Source of the DNA: Blastobasis lacticolella
Lineage: Eukaryota > Arthropoda > Insecta > Lepidoptera > Blastobasidae
Assembly (NCBI GenBank): GCA_905147135.1
Contig: LR990051.1
Span: forward strand, 19,559,115-19,623,114
DNA length: 64,000 nt
Reading direction: 5' to 3'
The translations under genes were made by a program, and so were the position numbers. Shown here in pieces: positions 1 to 10,599 of the stretch. Under the pieces are notes generated by a model, which ran no database searches, was not told the origin of the DNA, and was given only the letters and a program-made list of their open reading frames with translations. Within the stretch, counting starts at the first letter, position 1. Each line of letters opens with the position of its first letter.

Positions 1-156
1 CCACCTTGGCTCCAACTCGGCGAGTTTCCAGGTCTTTCTTCTCCACTTGGACCGATCTTCGGCATCTCGTTCGGTAAGTCGTTGGCTCTCGCGTCTGACT
101 CGGAGGTATCAATCCATCGCTTCTTGGGTCTCACGTGAGACCTCTTTCCTGACCAT
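1..156 (-). mobile_element. LINE C-terminal remnant (family U), cut by window edge
   Basis: Read on the minus strand, this gives the end of a retrotransposon polyprotein: RPKKRWIDTSESDARAN, then, after a frame change, RDAEDRSKWRRKT. The pattern R-P-K-K-R-W-x-D followed by D-R-x-K-W-R-R is the usual tail after the reverse transcriptase of insect non-LTR elements. The same sequence recurs on the plus strand at 1005-1195. The frame is broken and no 3' end is visible because the window starts here. It is a fossil, not a gene. Confidence 0.6.
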
Positions 157-245
157 AGATGTGGATTACTATTTCATTTCCCACGTATCCCTGGAGCTTA
201 CGTATACTATACGTGACCGCGACTGGCGTGGGATTTATATTAAAT

Positions 246-403
246 GTAGGTTTCTAATAGACGAAGTCCGGAAAGACCTGCGCGAGCTCCAGATAACGAA
301 CTGGGAACAAGTGGCGCAGGATAGGGACCAATGGCGAGTTCTTGTGTCGGAGGCCAAGATCCACTTCGGGTCGCTGAGCCAGCGAAGTAGTAGGTTTCTA
401 ATA
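246..403 (+). mobile_element. 5'-truncated LINE end (RTE-like tail) with 14-bp direct repeats
   Basis: Bases 260-389 read VRKDLRELQITNWEQVAQDR, then a tail of the type DQWRVLVSEAKIHFGS, ending a few codons before the right repeat. This is the style of the extreme C-terminus of RTE-like endonuclease-reverse transcriptases. The fragment is bracketed by a perfect 14-bp direct repeat, GTAGGTTTCTAATA, at 246-259 and 390-403, as expected for a target-site duplication. No A-rich or simple-repeat tail is visible. The open frame runs on through the right repeat to a stop at 410-412. Confidence 0.6.
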
Positions 404-1004
404 AGCTTGTAGAAAAGTATTGCGAAATTATGTTTCTGCGTCATTCCCAGTACATTTCCTATCCATACCGCAGTCAGAAACAATATATTTCGGATATCTA
501 TTAACGAGATTACGTGTAAATATCTCTGCGTGAGTTATTGTGAATAAAATATGTTGTTGATATACGACTTATGGGTATTTTTTCACACTCGTGCCTTACG
601 CTGGCCGCAATATCTCTGAGTATTCCCTGATAAATATCTTCGCTAATAAACGCTAAGAAGAGATAAATCTTTTAAGCAAAGAATAGAAGAGCCACAGTGC
701 AGGAAAGTGCAGCGTTGTCAGGGGTGACCCACATACGAATATAAAGGATTAAGCCCTTAATTAAGTAAGTAAGTAATAGCCCTTAAGTCCATGGTGGAAT
801 AGAAGAATCAATACTTAAAATTCACAAAAATACATAGGTAATGCTTCTACATTAGCTTTTCATGTAGGTACCTACATGCTTCCTGGTCTCAGCAGCCTTG
901 GCGTGAGAGATTCCGCAGATAAGATTGAAGAGACTTGAGCAGATTCATTTGAGCTGGTTTTGTCATTTGCTATGTAAGCCCCAGGAATACGTGCTCTACC
1001 TACG

Positions 1005-1195
1005 GCTCAGGAAAGAGGCTTTGCGGGTCCATGAAGCGATGGATTGACATGACCGAGTCAAACGCGAGAGCTGGGGTTACGACGTAAGGATACGGTAAAT
1101 CGGGCAAAGTTGGGAAGAAAGAGCACGAAAGCGGACCCTGGTAGAAGCCCAGATTGACAGCTCGGGTGATGATGATGACGATGATGATGCCGATA
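1005..1195 (+). mobile_element. LINE C-terminal remnant and GATGAT tail (family U)
   Basis: One frame reads MKRWIDMTESNARAGVTT and stops. From 1101 a second frame reads RAKLGRKSTKADPGRSPD with a stop at 1155-1157, so a frameshift separates the two parts. The W-R-R-K-S-x-K-A-D-P-like ending is typical of insect LINE polyproteins. It is followed at 1165-1190 by a GATGAT-type simple repeat, the usual 3' tail of RTE-type elements. The same family lies inverted at 1-156. Confidence 0.6.
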
Positions 1196-2550
1196 ATCAG
1201 GCGAACTGGATGAGAATAACTAGGAAAGCGATCTGCCCTGGTTTTTATTCCTTAAAATAGTTTTTCTCCGTGATCGCTACTATACTTACCACCATTAATC
1301 CTTAAATAGAATAAAATAAACTCGATTTTGTATATTAGAATACAGTTTATTGCTTGCCCCATACGAATCCTGGGCGGGTCGTTAGTATACATATCATAGC
1401 ATAAACGAATTGTCATAGCATAACATAATATCCCGGATTAATGCCATGACGAAAGCTCTCACCTAGTCATTACTTTACATAATTTTAAACTGCACTTTAC
1501 CCCACGTAGGAACGTACATGCAAATCATTAGCAAACCCTCCAGCGCAGAGTTAATAAGCCGTTCTCTCCCGCACTGGGGCGTCAAAGAAACTCGTGTAAA
1601 AATATAGGCGAAGCCCGGAGGCAAATAGATTTATATTCATGAATTATGGTGTGTTGGAACGCGGTGCGGCTCCCGTACTTAATATTTATAATGTATATTG
1701 TTTTCCTACACTAATAAATCCGGGGAACTGGGAACTGCAAGCCTATAGTGCGGCAGAGGGAAATGGGTGGAGGATTTTTTGGTACGCGCCAGCGTACGAG
1801 GCGGCGCGAATTCTTTATAAATCTGTATTTTTTTCTTTAATTAGAAACTAACAGATATTAACATATATAGTACACTGTACTAGACAATGAAATAGACCTA
1901 AATTTTCCTATTTCATTTACAAACTTTTGCACTAGATAATTAACTAGACCTAAACAATCTTACTTAATTCAAAAAAATTGATATTTCACAAGCTTTATGT
2001 TATTAATATTACAAAGGGGTAATCCTACAATCTATGAGTCTCTGCAACTTCACTAAACCTATTTCAAACATTCCATTAACCGTGCCTAAAGAGTATTTTT
2101 CATCAAGAATGTTTAGTGGAAAAGTAGATGGTTGATAGAATCTAAAGCTGTGAGTGAAACTCGCGCAAAAGTACCTGAAGACATTTTTCCTACTAATCCA
2201 GTCAAACTCTTCATATATAAACCCAACTACTACTGTAAAAACTGATCATCTGTTATAGTTTATCCCTCATAGCGTACGAAAAACAGAAATAAAACAGGAT
2301 CTAGTGCGCAAATCGTCGCCCGCGCAGCACCTGCGGAAACGCATCTGAAGTTAGAAATTTATTATCTAAACACACATTTTCTACTGCTTTATAAATTCGC
2401 ACCTCATTCTAAATTATGTGACGTTAATGCTGATTATCTTATTCTTTTAGTGGAGTAGCAAAAGCTTTGGAGGTGGAACTAATTGCAACAGAAATGATTA
2501 TTGAGGCAAATAGTAGGTAAAATACGCTTCTAAATACATACTAAAAATAT
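1196..2550. other. AT-rich stretch without recognisable gene or element
   Basis: A 70-codon open frame starting with an ATG at 1639 shows no family resemblance. An octamer-like ATGCAAAT lies at 1519. Nothing else could be assigned; the sequence may be old degraded repeat or unique intergenic DNA. Confidence 0.4.
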
Positions 2551-2651
2551 ACGCATTGGTAACTCCCCAGGTGTAGCTGTTGTCCATAGGCGGCGGTGAC
2601 CACTTTCCATCAGGTGGCCCGCTTGCCAGTTTGTCTGCCGTATAACTTAAA
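2551..2651 (+). mobile_element. 3' tail of LINE family C
   Basis: Begins at ACGCATTGGTAACTCCCC and runs through GGCGGCGGTGACCACTTTCC and CATCAGGTGGCCCGCTTGCC to a short A run. The same tail follows decayed reverse transcriptase ends at 18954-19235, 32100-32420, 54480-54735 and 57003-57200, which is why it is assigned to a LINE 3' UTR. Only about 100 bp remain. Confidence 0.65.
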
Positions 2652-3289
2652 AGAATACACCTGAAAATTTGTATGTACTTTAACATTTAAAATTGTAAAA
2701 TTTCGGGGGAGCCGAAAGGTCCAAGTTTTTTGTTTTTAATAAATATCTCGAAAACAGTGCGTCCTATGGGAATATAGTTCATGACTAAATTACTCCCTGT
2801 AAAATTCTCTACAAAGTTTGCTACACACGCTTTTTCAAATTCTAAACCGTTTACGAGCAAAACACTCTCGATTGAGGCTGCAGGCAAAATACACTATTCT
2901 TCCACACACTGGTAGTGACAGTGTTTACTTCCATTATAAAATTTTTACATTTTAGATATTTATGTTATTACGTTAAAGTGGGCTCTTTAATAGATATCCG
3001 AAGATTTATTTGTAAAACAATCTGTAATGCTCATATTTATTAGTTTACCTATATCCTTCTATTCGCGTCGACGGCCATTATGGACTGCCGCATACCGTCA
3101 CGGTCGGTGTCGCGGGATTAATGTTACCTAATCGCTAATGACAGCGGTGTGGATGAGGAATTGAGAAGCTGAGCTGTGCACTCTTTTTGGGGTTCTGGAT
3201 ATAAATTTTGATGCATTTTTATCGAATATGTTTATTTACTGTTCGGTTTCGGATAGAAAGAAAATCTATATTATATTCCACTTAACAAT

Positions 3290-3455
3290 GTCCCATACCG
3301 CGTCCGTCTTTCTGTATGTTCTTGATAAACTTAAAAACTTCTTGACGGATTTTCATGCGGTTTTCACTGATAGACGACAGAGTGATTCATGAGAAAGGTT
3401 TAGGTCTATAATATGTTAAGGATACCCGTGCAAAACCGGGGCGTGTCGCTAGTCA
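3290..3455 (-). mobile_element. Repeat family K remnant
   Basis: On the minus strand it reads CTAGCGACACGCCCCGGTTT at one end, then ATGAATCACTCTGTCGTCTA, then AAAACCGCATGAAAATCCGT. The same order of motifs recurs at 15608-15725, 43078-43205 and 52299-52870. The sequence carries no open frame and looks like the end of a common lepidopteran retroelement of unknown clade. Confidence 0.5.
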
Positions 3456-3842
3456 AACTATAGTTTCGGGAGTTTAAACACAGACATTCCTTTTTTAATG
3501 TATTCGGTACCAGGTATAAATATATGCAGGATATCGTTTCTAGATAAATATTTTGGTTTTTAGATGTTTGCTTCGTCGAATGCGTAGTTTTTAAACGAAA
3601 TTTGACATTAATAGTCAGGGCGACAAGCCATGAACCTACCAGATTATCATACTAGAAGAGTTTATGCTGCATAATGATTGTTCTATTAGATGCTTGAGAC
3701 TTTAATCTGCCTAAATTTAATGCGGATTTCTAAAAGCGAGCTCTTAATAAGAATTTACAATGACAGTAGTAAGACGTGCGCGGTTCTGTGGATTTGGCAT
3801 GATTGTAAAATTTTACGAGTCACAATTCAAACGTAGGTACTG

Positions 3843-4001
3843 ATGAAACACGCGCTAACTCTGCTTTTAAGTGTGGCGTCCTTCTTGTTGCTTTTGTTGG
3901 GAATTGTGCTTGTTGGCTGTCTGTCAAGTTTAGTTCCACTTTCAGCCGCGTGCACAGTTATTTTGGGCGCACTCTGGCTTCTAATCACAAATCCGCAATG
4001 A
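3843..4001 (+). CDS. Candidate small hydrophobic protein, 52 residues
   Basis: An ATG at 3843 opens 52 codons ending in TGA at 3999-4001. The product starts MKHALTLLLSVASFLLLLLG. It has two very hydrophobic blocks, about residues 4-27 and 34-48, separated by a short S/P-containing turn, giving a two-helix membrane hairpin or a signal peptide plus helix. A TAG lies in frame six bases upstream, so the ATG or a splice junction must start it. No family is recognised. T-rich DNA can produce such ORFs by chance, and no promoter or splice context supports it, so confidence is low. Confidence 0.2.
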   Translation: MKHALTLLLSVASFLLLLLGIVLVGCLSSLVPLSAACTVILGALWLLITNPQ

Positions 4002-4569
4002 CGTTTACGATCGCTAAATTGGACAAAATCCCGAATGTCATTGAGAACGGAATTCGCAAAACATATTTTTTTTACCTATTCTAAATTACTTATTGTTGTG
4101 TCTTCTAAATGTTATATGCCAACAATTTCTATAATAAACAGAGTAGGTAGGTTTATCTTTTGTTGCCAGGAATTTCTATCGGATTTGTAAACGAAAAGAT
4201 CTTGAAAATTATGATCTATTTGAAGATTATTTTAAACAGCTACAGTTATTAAAACATCCCTACCTAATGTATATTCAGGTTAGCATTGAAGTGGGTATAT
4301 GTAATGTATAAATATAACAGACAAATTCCAAAATATAAGTGTTAGTATTTATATACCTATGCAGGCAAAAGTCCCGTCTTATAAGTCTAGGGCCCATAGA
4401 AAACCAGCGCTGTGAGACCCACTTCGCGGTTCCCAGCATAAGCTGAGTGGGATCCTTTTGCACTGGCCGCCGCCACGTTGACAGTGCCATGGGAATCAAT
4501 GTAGGTATGCGTTTACTTATGTATAGTTTGTATGCACTTACCTATTTAAGATGTATTATTAACTTTTTT

Positions 4570-4825
4570 CTGTCCGTGTGGTATCCGGCAGAGTAGAATA
4601 GTACCAACCCCTTACACTCATGGGTGTCGTACGAGGCGACTAATGTTTTCGAGGCAAAAGATCAAGAGTCTCCGTAGTCTGGAAAATGGGCAGCAGCATT
4701 TTCCATTATTATATTTAAACACTGCGATCTCCAACCCGCCTGCCAAGCGTGGAGACTATGGCAATAACCTCCCCTTTCGTGGGAGAGGCCCTAAGTCCTG
4801 CAGTGGACTGTTAAGGGCTGTGATG
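4570..4825 (+). mobile_element. Family A retroelement, full-length copy with 12-bp target duplication
   Basis: Reference copy for family A, 256 bp. It starts near GTCCGTGTGGTATCCGGCAG, passes through CCAACCCCTTACACTCATGG and TCTCCAACCCGCCTGCCAAG, and ends CTGCAGTGGACTGTTAAGGG followed by a TGATG tail. A perfect 12-bp direct repeat, ATTAACTTTTTT, flanks it at 4558-4569 and 4826-4837. There is no long ORF. The 3' end resembles that of the RTE copy at 23549-23955, so A is either a non-autonomous partner or the 3' UTR of a related LINE. Eight further copies lie in the window. Confidence 0.8.
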
Positions 4826-4890
4826 ATTAACTTTTTTATCTGTGTCGTGTCGTGGTGTCTTGTGACAATAAATGTTCTTATTCTTATTTT

Positions 4891-5025
4891 GGTAGCAGAG
4901 TCACGGAGGTCAGATGACAGTTGCTCCACTGTAATTATCTCATCAGCCAAATCCTGGATCATGGTCAAGAGACCCCGGGACCTCGATGAGATGAGAGACC
5001 GGGGATGTTAACGAAAACATGATTT
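4891..5025 (+). mobile_element. SINE family B, 3' part
   Basis: Contains GGTCAGATGACAGTTGCTCC, ACTGTAATTATCTCATCAGC and CCTGGATCATGGTCAAG, matching the body of the full B copy at 28228-28678. The tRNA-like head is missing, and the usual GCGCGAGAGCACAACCGG block is replaced by a duplicated GAGATGAGAGACC-type string. Confidence 0.6.
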
Positions 5026-5605
5026 TTATGATTCTTATTTCTGATATTCTTATTCTCAAAACTAGCCTATACAAAACGCAGAAACCAATTATACAGAAAT
5101 GCCCAACCGAATTAAAATTACCGCACAATCCATCTCAAAACCGCTAATGTAGCTGAGTAAATCACGTAATTCAGATTTCGGGACCTTGAAAATCTCAGTC
5201 TAGACGTTTAGAGTGCTACAAACTTATCTGAGCCGGTCAAGGCGTCGCTGTTGTCGACAACGGAGTGACATTTCATAATGGCGTAATTTAGTTCCAGTTT
5301 TTATCACCAGGTTATATAAGTTTGTGGTTGCTATAAAGTGGCGTCAACGCCATCTGTCTAGTTGTTGGGATAAATCAAAACATCGTTAATACCCGTCCGG
5401 GGACAGTGTCGTGTGAGGCCTAGCATTCCGCGTGGAAGATGCGGCGGTGGGATTACGTGTCTGGTTCGACGATGGCGGGTGATGGCTTTCATCGGGTGCG
5501 ATGATCAAGATTATATAGTGTCACTGGGTCTCTGTTGATCCAATTTTAGGGTCCAAACTCAAAATCATACTAAAAATTATATATTCAAATATGGTGAATT
5601 GATAT

Positions 5606-5720
5606 TTATTTATTTAACAGTTTATTGTGCACAGGAAATGCATAATGAATAACAGGCAAAGTAATAAATGGCACAACAGGCGCTACTTATTTCTAAAAGA
5701 AATCTTATCAAACAGCAAAA
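5606..5720 (-). mobile_element. LINE family N 3' end
   Basis: On the minus strand it reads TTAGAAATAAGTAGCGCCTG, TTGTGCC, then GTGCACAATAAACTGTTAAA and a TAAA-repeat tail. The same 3' UTR follows recognisable reverse transcriptase codons in the copy at 50579-51050. The AATAAA before the tail is a plausible polyadenylation signal of the element. Confidence 0.5.
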
Positions 5721-6566
5721 CTCCACGGGAAAAAAGGAGCTCATCCAAGTAAGGATGGACGCAAATAGGTCGGACAGTACAATTATGCTTTACTCTGATA
5801 CTCGCTGTGCTTCACAATTGAAATACTTACCTGGAAAATATAATAAAATCTACATTTCAATTCGTACTTACAAACAAACAGAAAAGCTACAGGCGCTGCA
5901 ACACAACCATGCCGTTTTCCTATGATTCAAAATTGTACAAAACTTATGCAGCAATGCGCAGGATGAGTGTAAGTGTGACTCACACAATAGAGGCTGTAAC
6001 TCAAACTCCTAATACGTCTTTGAAATCATAAAAAAATATCGCTCCTATATTGCAATCGGACAACACAAAATTTAACACCGTGACAAAGAAATTCGAAACC
6101 TGCTCCAAAAAACCACTCCAACCAATCCGTACAAACTATCTATTTTCTTATTTTAAGTGCCCCTTGTGGCTTTTAGATGTATGATGTTTCTCTATATATT
6201 TTATTGTGTGCAATAAAGTGTTAAATAAATAGATATATAATGAACTTTAGCCGTGGTCCCACCGCCCACAAATAACGATAGCAAGCGCCTCAACCGCCAT
6301 GCGCACACGCAATAGCTGCGCAGGAGTGTCGCAAATAAATGCAACAGCATTAGTCCGCGCGGCGATCCATACATTACGCTAATAGCCACAGTTTTATCAT
6401 CACACACTCATAACGATATGCCTTGTGGAGGAATTATAATTGGTTCGAAGCCCGTTTGGGAATCAGTCTTTGGATTCTTAGGGATCAGACAGAAAGGGGT
6501 CACGTGTTCAGACGTTCTGCGGTCGTTGTCTTGTATTACGTCACATTGATATACCCGGATATATGG

Positions 6567-6912
6567 AGCGTCCGTGGCCGACTGGTTAAATTATCTGATT
6601 CATATCCGAGATGTACCAGGTTTGAATCCCACTGCGGCCATGTACCAATGCCTCTTTTCTGAGTTATGTACATTGGTTGATGCTCTTGCGGTGAGGGAAA
6701 ACATCGTGATGAAACCTGCACATTCAAGCGACTGAATATGTGACTGATCCTATCTGGTCAGGTTCCCCTGGTAGAGGGCCACAAAGGTCGTATGGCTGTT
6801 GCTCCACTGTAATTATCTCTGATCTGCGAAATCCTTGATCACTGTTAAGGGGGACAACGGGCCCTCGTGCGCGAGAGCACAACCGGAACATTGACGCCAA
6901 GATGATTATGTT
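6567..6912 (+). mobile_element. SINE family B, near full length, diverged head
   Basis: The tRNA-like head (GTGGCCGACTGGTTAA, then GGTTTGAATCCCACTG as B box) is followed by GAGTTATGTACATTGGTTGA, ACATCGTGATGAAACCTGC, TCTGGTCAGGTTCCCCTGGT, and the end block CGTGCGCGAGAGCACAACCG. It ends at GATGATTATG and abuts a minus-strand S-family tail through an ATGT repeat. Confidence 0.75.
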
Positions 6913-7110
6913 GAATCTATGTATGTATGTATGTATGTAATCTCTTTATTGCATCAATTTATAACATTACAGGAAATAAAAATACAGTTTATAATGCAAA
7001 GGCGAGCTTATCCCACAACGGGATTTCTTCCAGCTAACCTTTGATAAGCCGAGAAGACCTTTGATGAGCGGTGAAGGCAATTAAGAGTAAAAACAATTAA
7101 CTATAAATAA
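6913..7110 (-). mobile_element. LINE family S 3' end with ATGT repeat tail
   Basis: On the minus strand, AGCTGGAAGAAATCCCGTTG and GGGATAAGCTCGCCTTTGCA lead to CTGTAATGTTATAAATTGAT, GCAATAAAGAG, and an ACAT microsatellite that is the element's tail. An equivalent plus-strand end with the same simple tail lies at 14425-14500, and another end with the GATAAGCTCGCCTTTG motif at 28963-29062. The AATAAA is a likely poly(A) signal. Confidence 0.6.
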
Positions 7111-7482
7111 TTTATAGTTAATCTACATATTGTAGATACGTCAGATGACTACTATGTTGTAAGTGGGCTGGTCTAATGGTAGAGACGAAAGGTGATCACT
7201 ATCGCAACAAGCAATACCTCTCCATAACAAGGATCTCTACAATATTAAGGTCTTTGTAATAAAACTCATGGAACCCACTCTTATGAAAGGTACCTACATG
7301 CCTAAGCAAAAAGCTAATTGCCCAAATTAATCTCCAAACGCAAAGCAACAGTGGGTGCCTTGTTAACACGTCCTCACCTCACCTCCAACCTCCGATGGGA
7401 CACAGAGTGGCCTCCGAGAGTATGACCGACGCCGCAATCATATTCGATAAGTTAATACTTATAGAATATTATTGCGCTCCGA

Positions 7483-7584
7483 ATGGAGCGAGCCTTCGAA
7501 AGTGACTGGCAGACATTGGCACTTGATCGTGAAGAGTGGAGGAATCGGGGGGAGGCCTTTGCCCAGCAGTGTGATGATTCGGGC
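7483..7584 (+). mobile_element. RTE-like LINE C-terminal fragment
   Basis: The 33-codon frame MERAFESDWQTLALDREEWR then NRGEAFAQQ matches the D-W-x-x-x-A-x-D-R-x-x-W-x-x-x-G-E-A-x-x-Q-Q pattern that ends RTE-like polyproteins; compare SLGADYAQQW in the copy at 23549. A stop (TAA) follows at 7582-7584. The copy is heavily 5'-truncated and its end is buried against the element starting at 7607. Confidence 0.55.
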
Positions 7585-7606
7585 TAATATAGATATAGAA
7601 TGAAGC

Positions 7607-7827
7607 GACCTGGGCCTCGAGTCCGCTAATTTACTTGGAAAATGCAATAGCAGCGCAACGGCAGTTTTGTTGTAATTGCCATTGATCTGCGCGATTCCGA
7701 TCCGATTACAATTCAATCGAGCCATTAGTAACAGCAGCAGAATACCGAAAACGAGTCAAACTGCCGTTTCCGATTCAACTGCAATTAATCGAGCCATTAT
7801 AAAATTAGCGGATCTGAGGCCCTGGTC
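7607..7827. mobile_element. Small TIR element (MITE), about 221 bp
   Basis: The left end reads GACCTGGGCCTCGAGTCCGC then TAATTT. The reverse complement of the right end reads GACCAGGGCCTCAGATCCGC then TAATTT. That is a 26-bp terminal inverted repeat with four mismatches. The interior repeats CGAGCCATTA twice and has no ORF. A related single end lies at 11067-11125. No clear target duplication was found, so the superfamily is open. Confidence 0.6.
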
Positions 7828-8020
7828 TTGACAGCGTGCTTGCGAGGCCGATAACCAAAGTAACGCATGCAATGTCAGGGAACTGTATGGGTAATCGTGT
7901 CGCACTTTGAGGTTAGTTCAACATTAGTACTGCGACGAGGTCGCCACTCGTTAGGTGTGCATTCTAATATCAATGGCGCAACGAGGTTGATTAGGTCTTC
8001 CGCTGGGGGCCATGTTGACT
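7828..8020 (+). mobile_element. 5S-rRNA-like SINE (family Q)
   Basis: Begins near GCGTGCTTGCGAGGCCGATA, ACCAAAGT, then a degenerate 5S C-box region (CTGTATGGGTAATCG), then the Q body ACGAGGTCGCCACTCGTTAG and GTTGATTAGGTCTTCCGCTG. The head is more eroded than in the 30500 copy. It runs straight into a minus-strand P element. Confidence 0.55.
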
Positions 8021-8190
8021 TTTTTTTAGTTAAACTAGCTAGGCATTTGACCGCCATCTCACCTGGTGGTAAGTGACGATGCGGCCGTTGACAGAGCATG
8101 CCTGTCTAGGAACAGCCTATTCGCTCTAGCCTTGAAGGAGTCTAGATTATAATGATCAGGGAACACAGTCACAGGCAACGCGTTCTGTAC
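8021..8190 (-). mobile_element. Family P tail
   Basis: On the minus strand, CGGCCGCATCGTCACTTACC and ACCAGGTGAGATGGCGGTCA lead to an A-rich end. Fragments of the same tail lie at 15775-15850 and 48553-48628. The TACCACCAGGTGAGATGG core is a variant of the tail module seen in families C, E, F, G and O. Confidence 0.5.
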
Positions 8191-8269
8191 CTAAGCCATA
8201 CGCAAGTTTGAACTAATGCGGTTCATGGGGATAGCCGAACTCTACTACCGAGACCTGATAGAAATATAA

Positions 8270-8583
8270 ATAAATATAAATAAATATAAATAGAAGACGC
8301 CCACTGCTGGGCATAGGCCTCCCCCAGAGATCTCCATAAAAACCGGTCCTGTGCTTTCCGCATCCAGCTGGTACCTGCGATCCTTACCAGGTCATCGGTC
8401 CACCTTGTAGGAGGCCTACCCACGCCGCGTCTACCGGTACGTGGTCGCCACTCGAGAACTTTATTGCCCCATCGGCAACTGTTCTTCAAGCTATGTGCCC
8501 TGCCCACTGCCACTTCGGGCTGGCAATCCTGAGAGCTATGTCGGTGACCTTGGTTCGCTTGCGAATACTGCCGGTGCCCGTAT
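8270..8583 (-). mobile_element. RTE-like LINE C-terminus, 5'-truncated
   Basis: Minus-strand frame KVLEWRPRTGRRGVGRPPTR, WTDDLVRIAGTSWMRKAQDR, then LWRSLGEAYAQQW: the end of an RTE-like endonuclease-reverse transcriptase. The frame reads into the tail, which is a TATTTA repeat at 8265-8295 instead of the TGATGA tail of the 23549 copy. The protein domains upstream are absent: the element begins at the junction with family A near 8583. Confidence 0.75.
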
Positions 8584-8844
8584 TTCATCATCACAGCCCA
8601 TAACAGTGCAGTGGAAGGACTTAGGGCCTCTCCCACAAAATGGGAGGTTATTGCCATAATCTCCACGCTTGGCAGGCGGGTTGGAGATCGCAGTGTTATA
8701 ATATAACAATGGAAAATGCTGCTGCCCATTTTCCAGTCTACAGAGGCGCTTAGATCTTTTGCCTCGAAAACATTAGTCGCCTTGTACGACACCCACGAGT
8801 GTAAGGGGTTGGTGCTATTCTACTCTGCCGGACACCACACGGCC
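8584..8844 (-). mobile_element. Family A copy
   Basis: All landmarks of the 4570 copy are present on the minus strand from GGCCGTGTGGTGTCCGGCAG to GGGCTGTGATGATG. It sits at the 5' break of the RTE fragment 8270-8583 in the same orientation, so the frames of both fuse into one misleading 189-codon ORF (8223-8792). No target duplication is obvious. Confidence 0.8.
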
Positions 8845-9257
8845 GTTTTTATATTATTATTATTCTATTTATTTCTTAAATTTATTATTTTTATTATTAA
8901 TCATGCGACGTGTATCCTCGTCCGAGTAAAGGCGCGTGCACACCAGCCACGGGGCATCAGCGGCGCATAAAGGCCCGTTCACACGCGTCCGGCGGCCGGA
9001 TGCGCGCATCCTGACATCTATACCGGCTGCTAAGGTTACCGGCAGGGCCGGCGTCAGGGACGGGACTGTGGACCGGGATATGGGTGTATACTTAGGGCTC
9101 TTTATAAAAAAATATTGAGTTAGGAGTTAGAGATTAGTTAGGAGAGTTAGTTAGGGTATTAAGATAGTCCGAGCGTCCTAATGGACGCCTATTTACAGTT
9201 TTGTGCTTACCTATGCCAAATACACGATATCAGTGGAAGCCTATACTTGACTATATA

Positions 9258-9602
9258 TTTTTTTTTTTATGTCATACGATAGGCAAACAGGCAAGCGGGC
9301 CACCTGATGGAAAGTGGTCACCACTGCCTATAGACATTAGCAACACCGAGACTATCGCCAATGCGTTGCCTACCTCTATAACACGTTACTCTGGCAGCAA
9401 AAAGGCAAATATCCCTCCACTGCCAAAGCCACGGTTCCCCAAATTTCCACCCCATGGAGCTTAGGAAACCTTACTCACCGGCAGAAATACAATACTATTT
9501 AAAAGAGTGTTGTTTAGCTGCGGTATTCTGTAAGGTGGAGGTACTTCCCCAGTCGGGCGGCTCCAATTCAAACGGGATACCCCGCTATGCCCTACCTCTC
9601 TT
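9258..9602 (-). mobile_element. Family E SINE-like element with 8-bp target duplication
   Basis: Reference copy for family E. Read on the minus strand: AGGTAGGGCATAGCGGGGTA, CCCGACTGGGGAAGTACCTC, ACCTTACAGAATACCGCAGC, GAGTAAGGTTTCC, then the tail TCACCACTGCCTATAG-complement, CATCAGGTGGCCCGCTTGCC and a poly(A) run. ACTATATA flanks it at 9250-9257 and 9603-9610. It codes for nothing. Its last 100 bp match the 3' UTR of LINE C, implying that it is mobilised by that LINE. Confidence 0.75.
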
Positions 9603-9610
9603 ACTATATA

Positions 9611-10595
9611 ATCCTATTGTTAGGTATTTTTATTGTAACAACTGCTGTTGGCTTTCTTTAAGTGATAAAATGAAATAATTCACATACCTACTTACCTTTT
9701 TTATTATAGGTATCGTAAACCATAGCCATTTTATATACATAAGCAGCATTTATCCACCCTATCATACAGATAATTATTTAGCAAAAGTAGGTGCTTACGT
9801 TTCTAATCGTTTACGTTCCCTGTGAATTCTTATAGAATTACGTATGTTACTGCTACTAATTAAATTAAATTAACATTTTACGGGTTACAGTATTTTTTCT
9901 AGTTTAAGTATCTAGTTTTAATTTAGGTAGATAATTTCTTTAATTACTTTGATGAAATGCATCACCTGAGTACGTCGCTGCCCAGAGTGGTAAATATTGA
10001 GTTATTAATTAACAACTTTAGATTTTAATCCCACAAGAGGATAATTTTGGCCCAATCCAGATGTAGTATTTTTCGTCTTAAGTATCTAAATTATTTATAC
10101 AATATTTTTTTTATTTAGTTAAACAAACGATTATATAATATAATGTAAAATAAACATGTTTTACTAAATATAATTATCGTTACGTAACCAGCACCGTTTC
10201 CCATAATAAAAATAAAAAAATAAAATTAATTTATTTCAAACCTTTTTGTCCATATTGTGTTAGTATTAAATGTCTTATTAACTAGGTAAGTATCTTATGA
10301 AATGAATTAGGTACATTATTAACACATAATACATAATAATATTACATTGAATACCTTGGGCAGAGCAGTTACAAAACAAATATTCAGTTAAAACTTAACA
10401 CAGTGTCTTTCTTAAAAATCATGAAATCATAATAAAAATAATTATGCCGTGGTAAAACCATAAGTATGTACACAACTTATTACTTAACCTTTGTTTATGC
10501 AATATCTTAGTTTTAAGTTTAAAATTGCAGTGCCCGTAAGGGTTCATAATGTTAATGTAACTTATGAAGCTTATAAATAAATAAATAAATAAATC
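9611..10595. other. AT-rich stretch, no gene seen
   Basis: Very AT-rich with TAAATAAA-type strings and an AAAT microsatellite at 10574-10593. No ORF of note and no recognisable element; probably old degraded repeat. Confidence 0.4.
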
Positions 10596-10599
10596 CGCT

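Noticed and set aside
6915..6940. ATGT microsatellite as a separate locus
   Set aside because: It is the 3' tail of the S-family LINE; the same tail follows the other S copy.
8223..8792. 189-codon minus-strand ORF, the longest in the window
   Set aside because: It fuses family A (noncoding) with an RTE fragment; the join is an accident of insertion.
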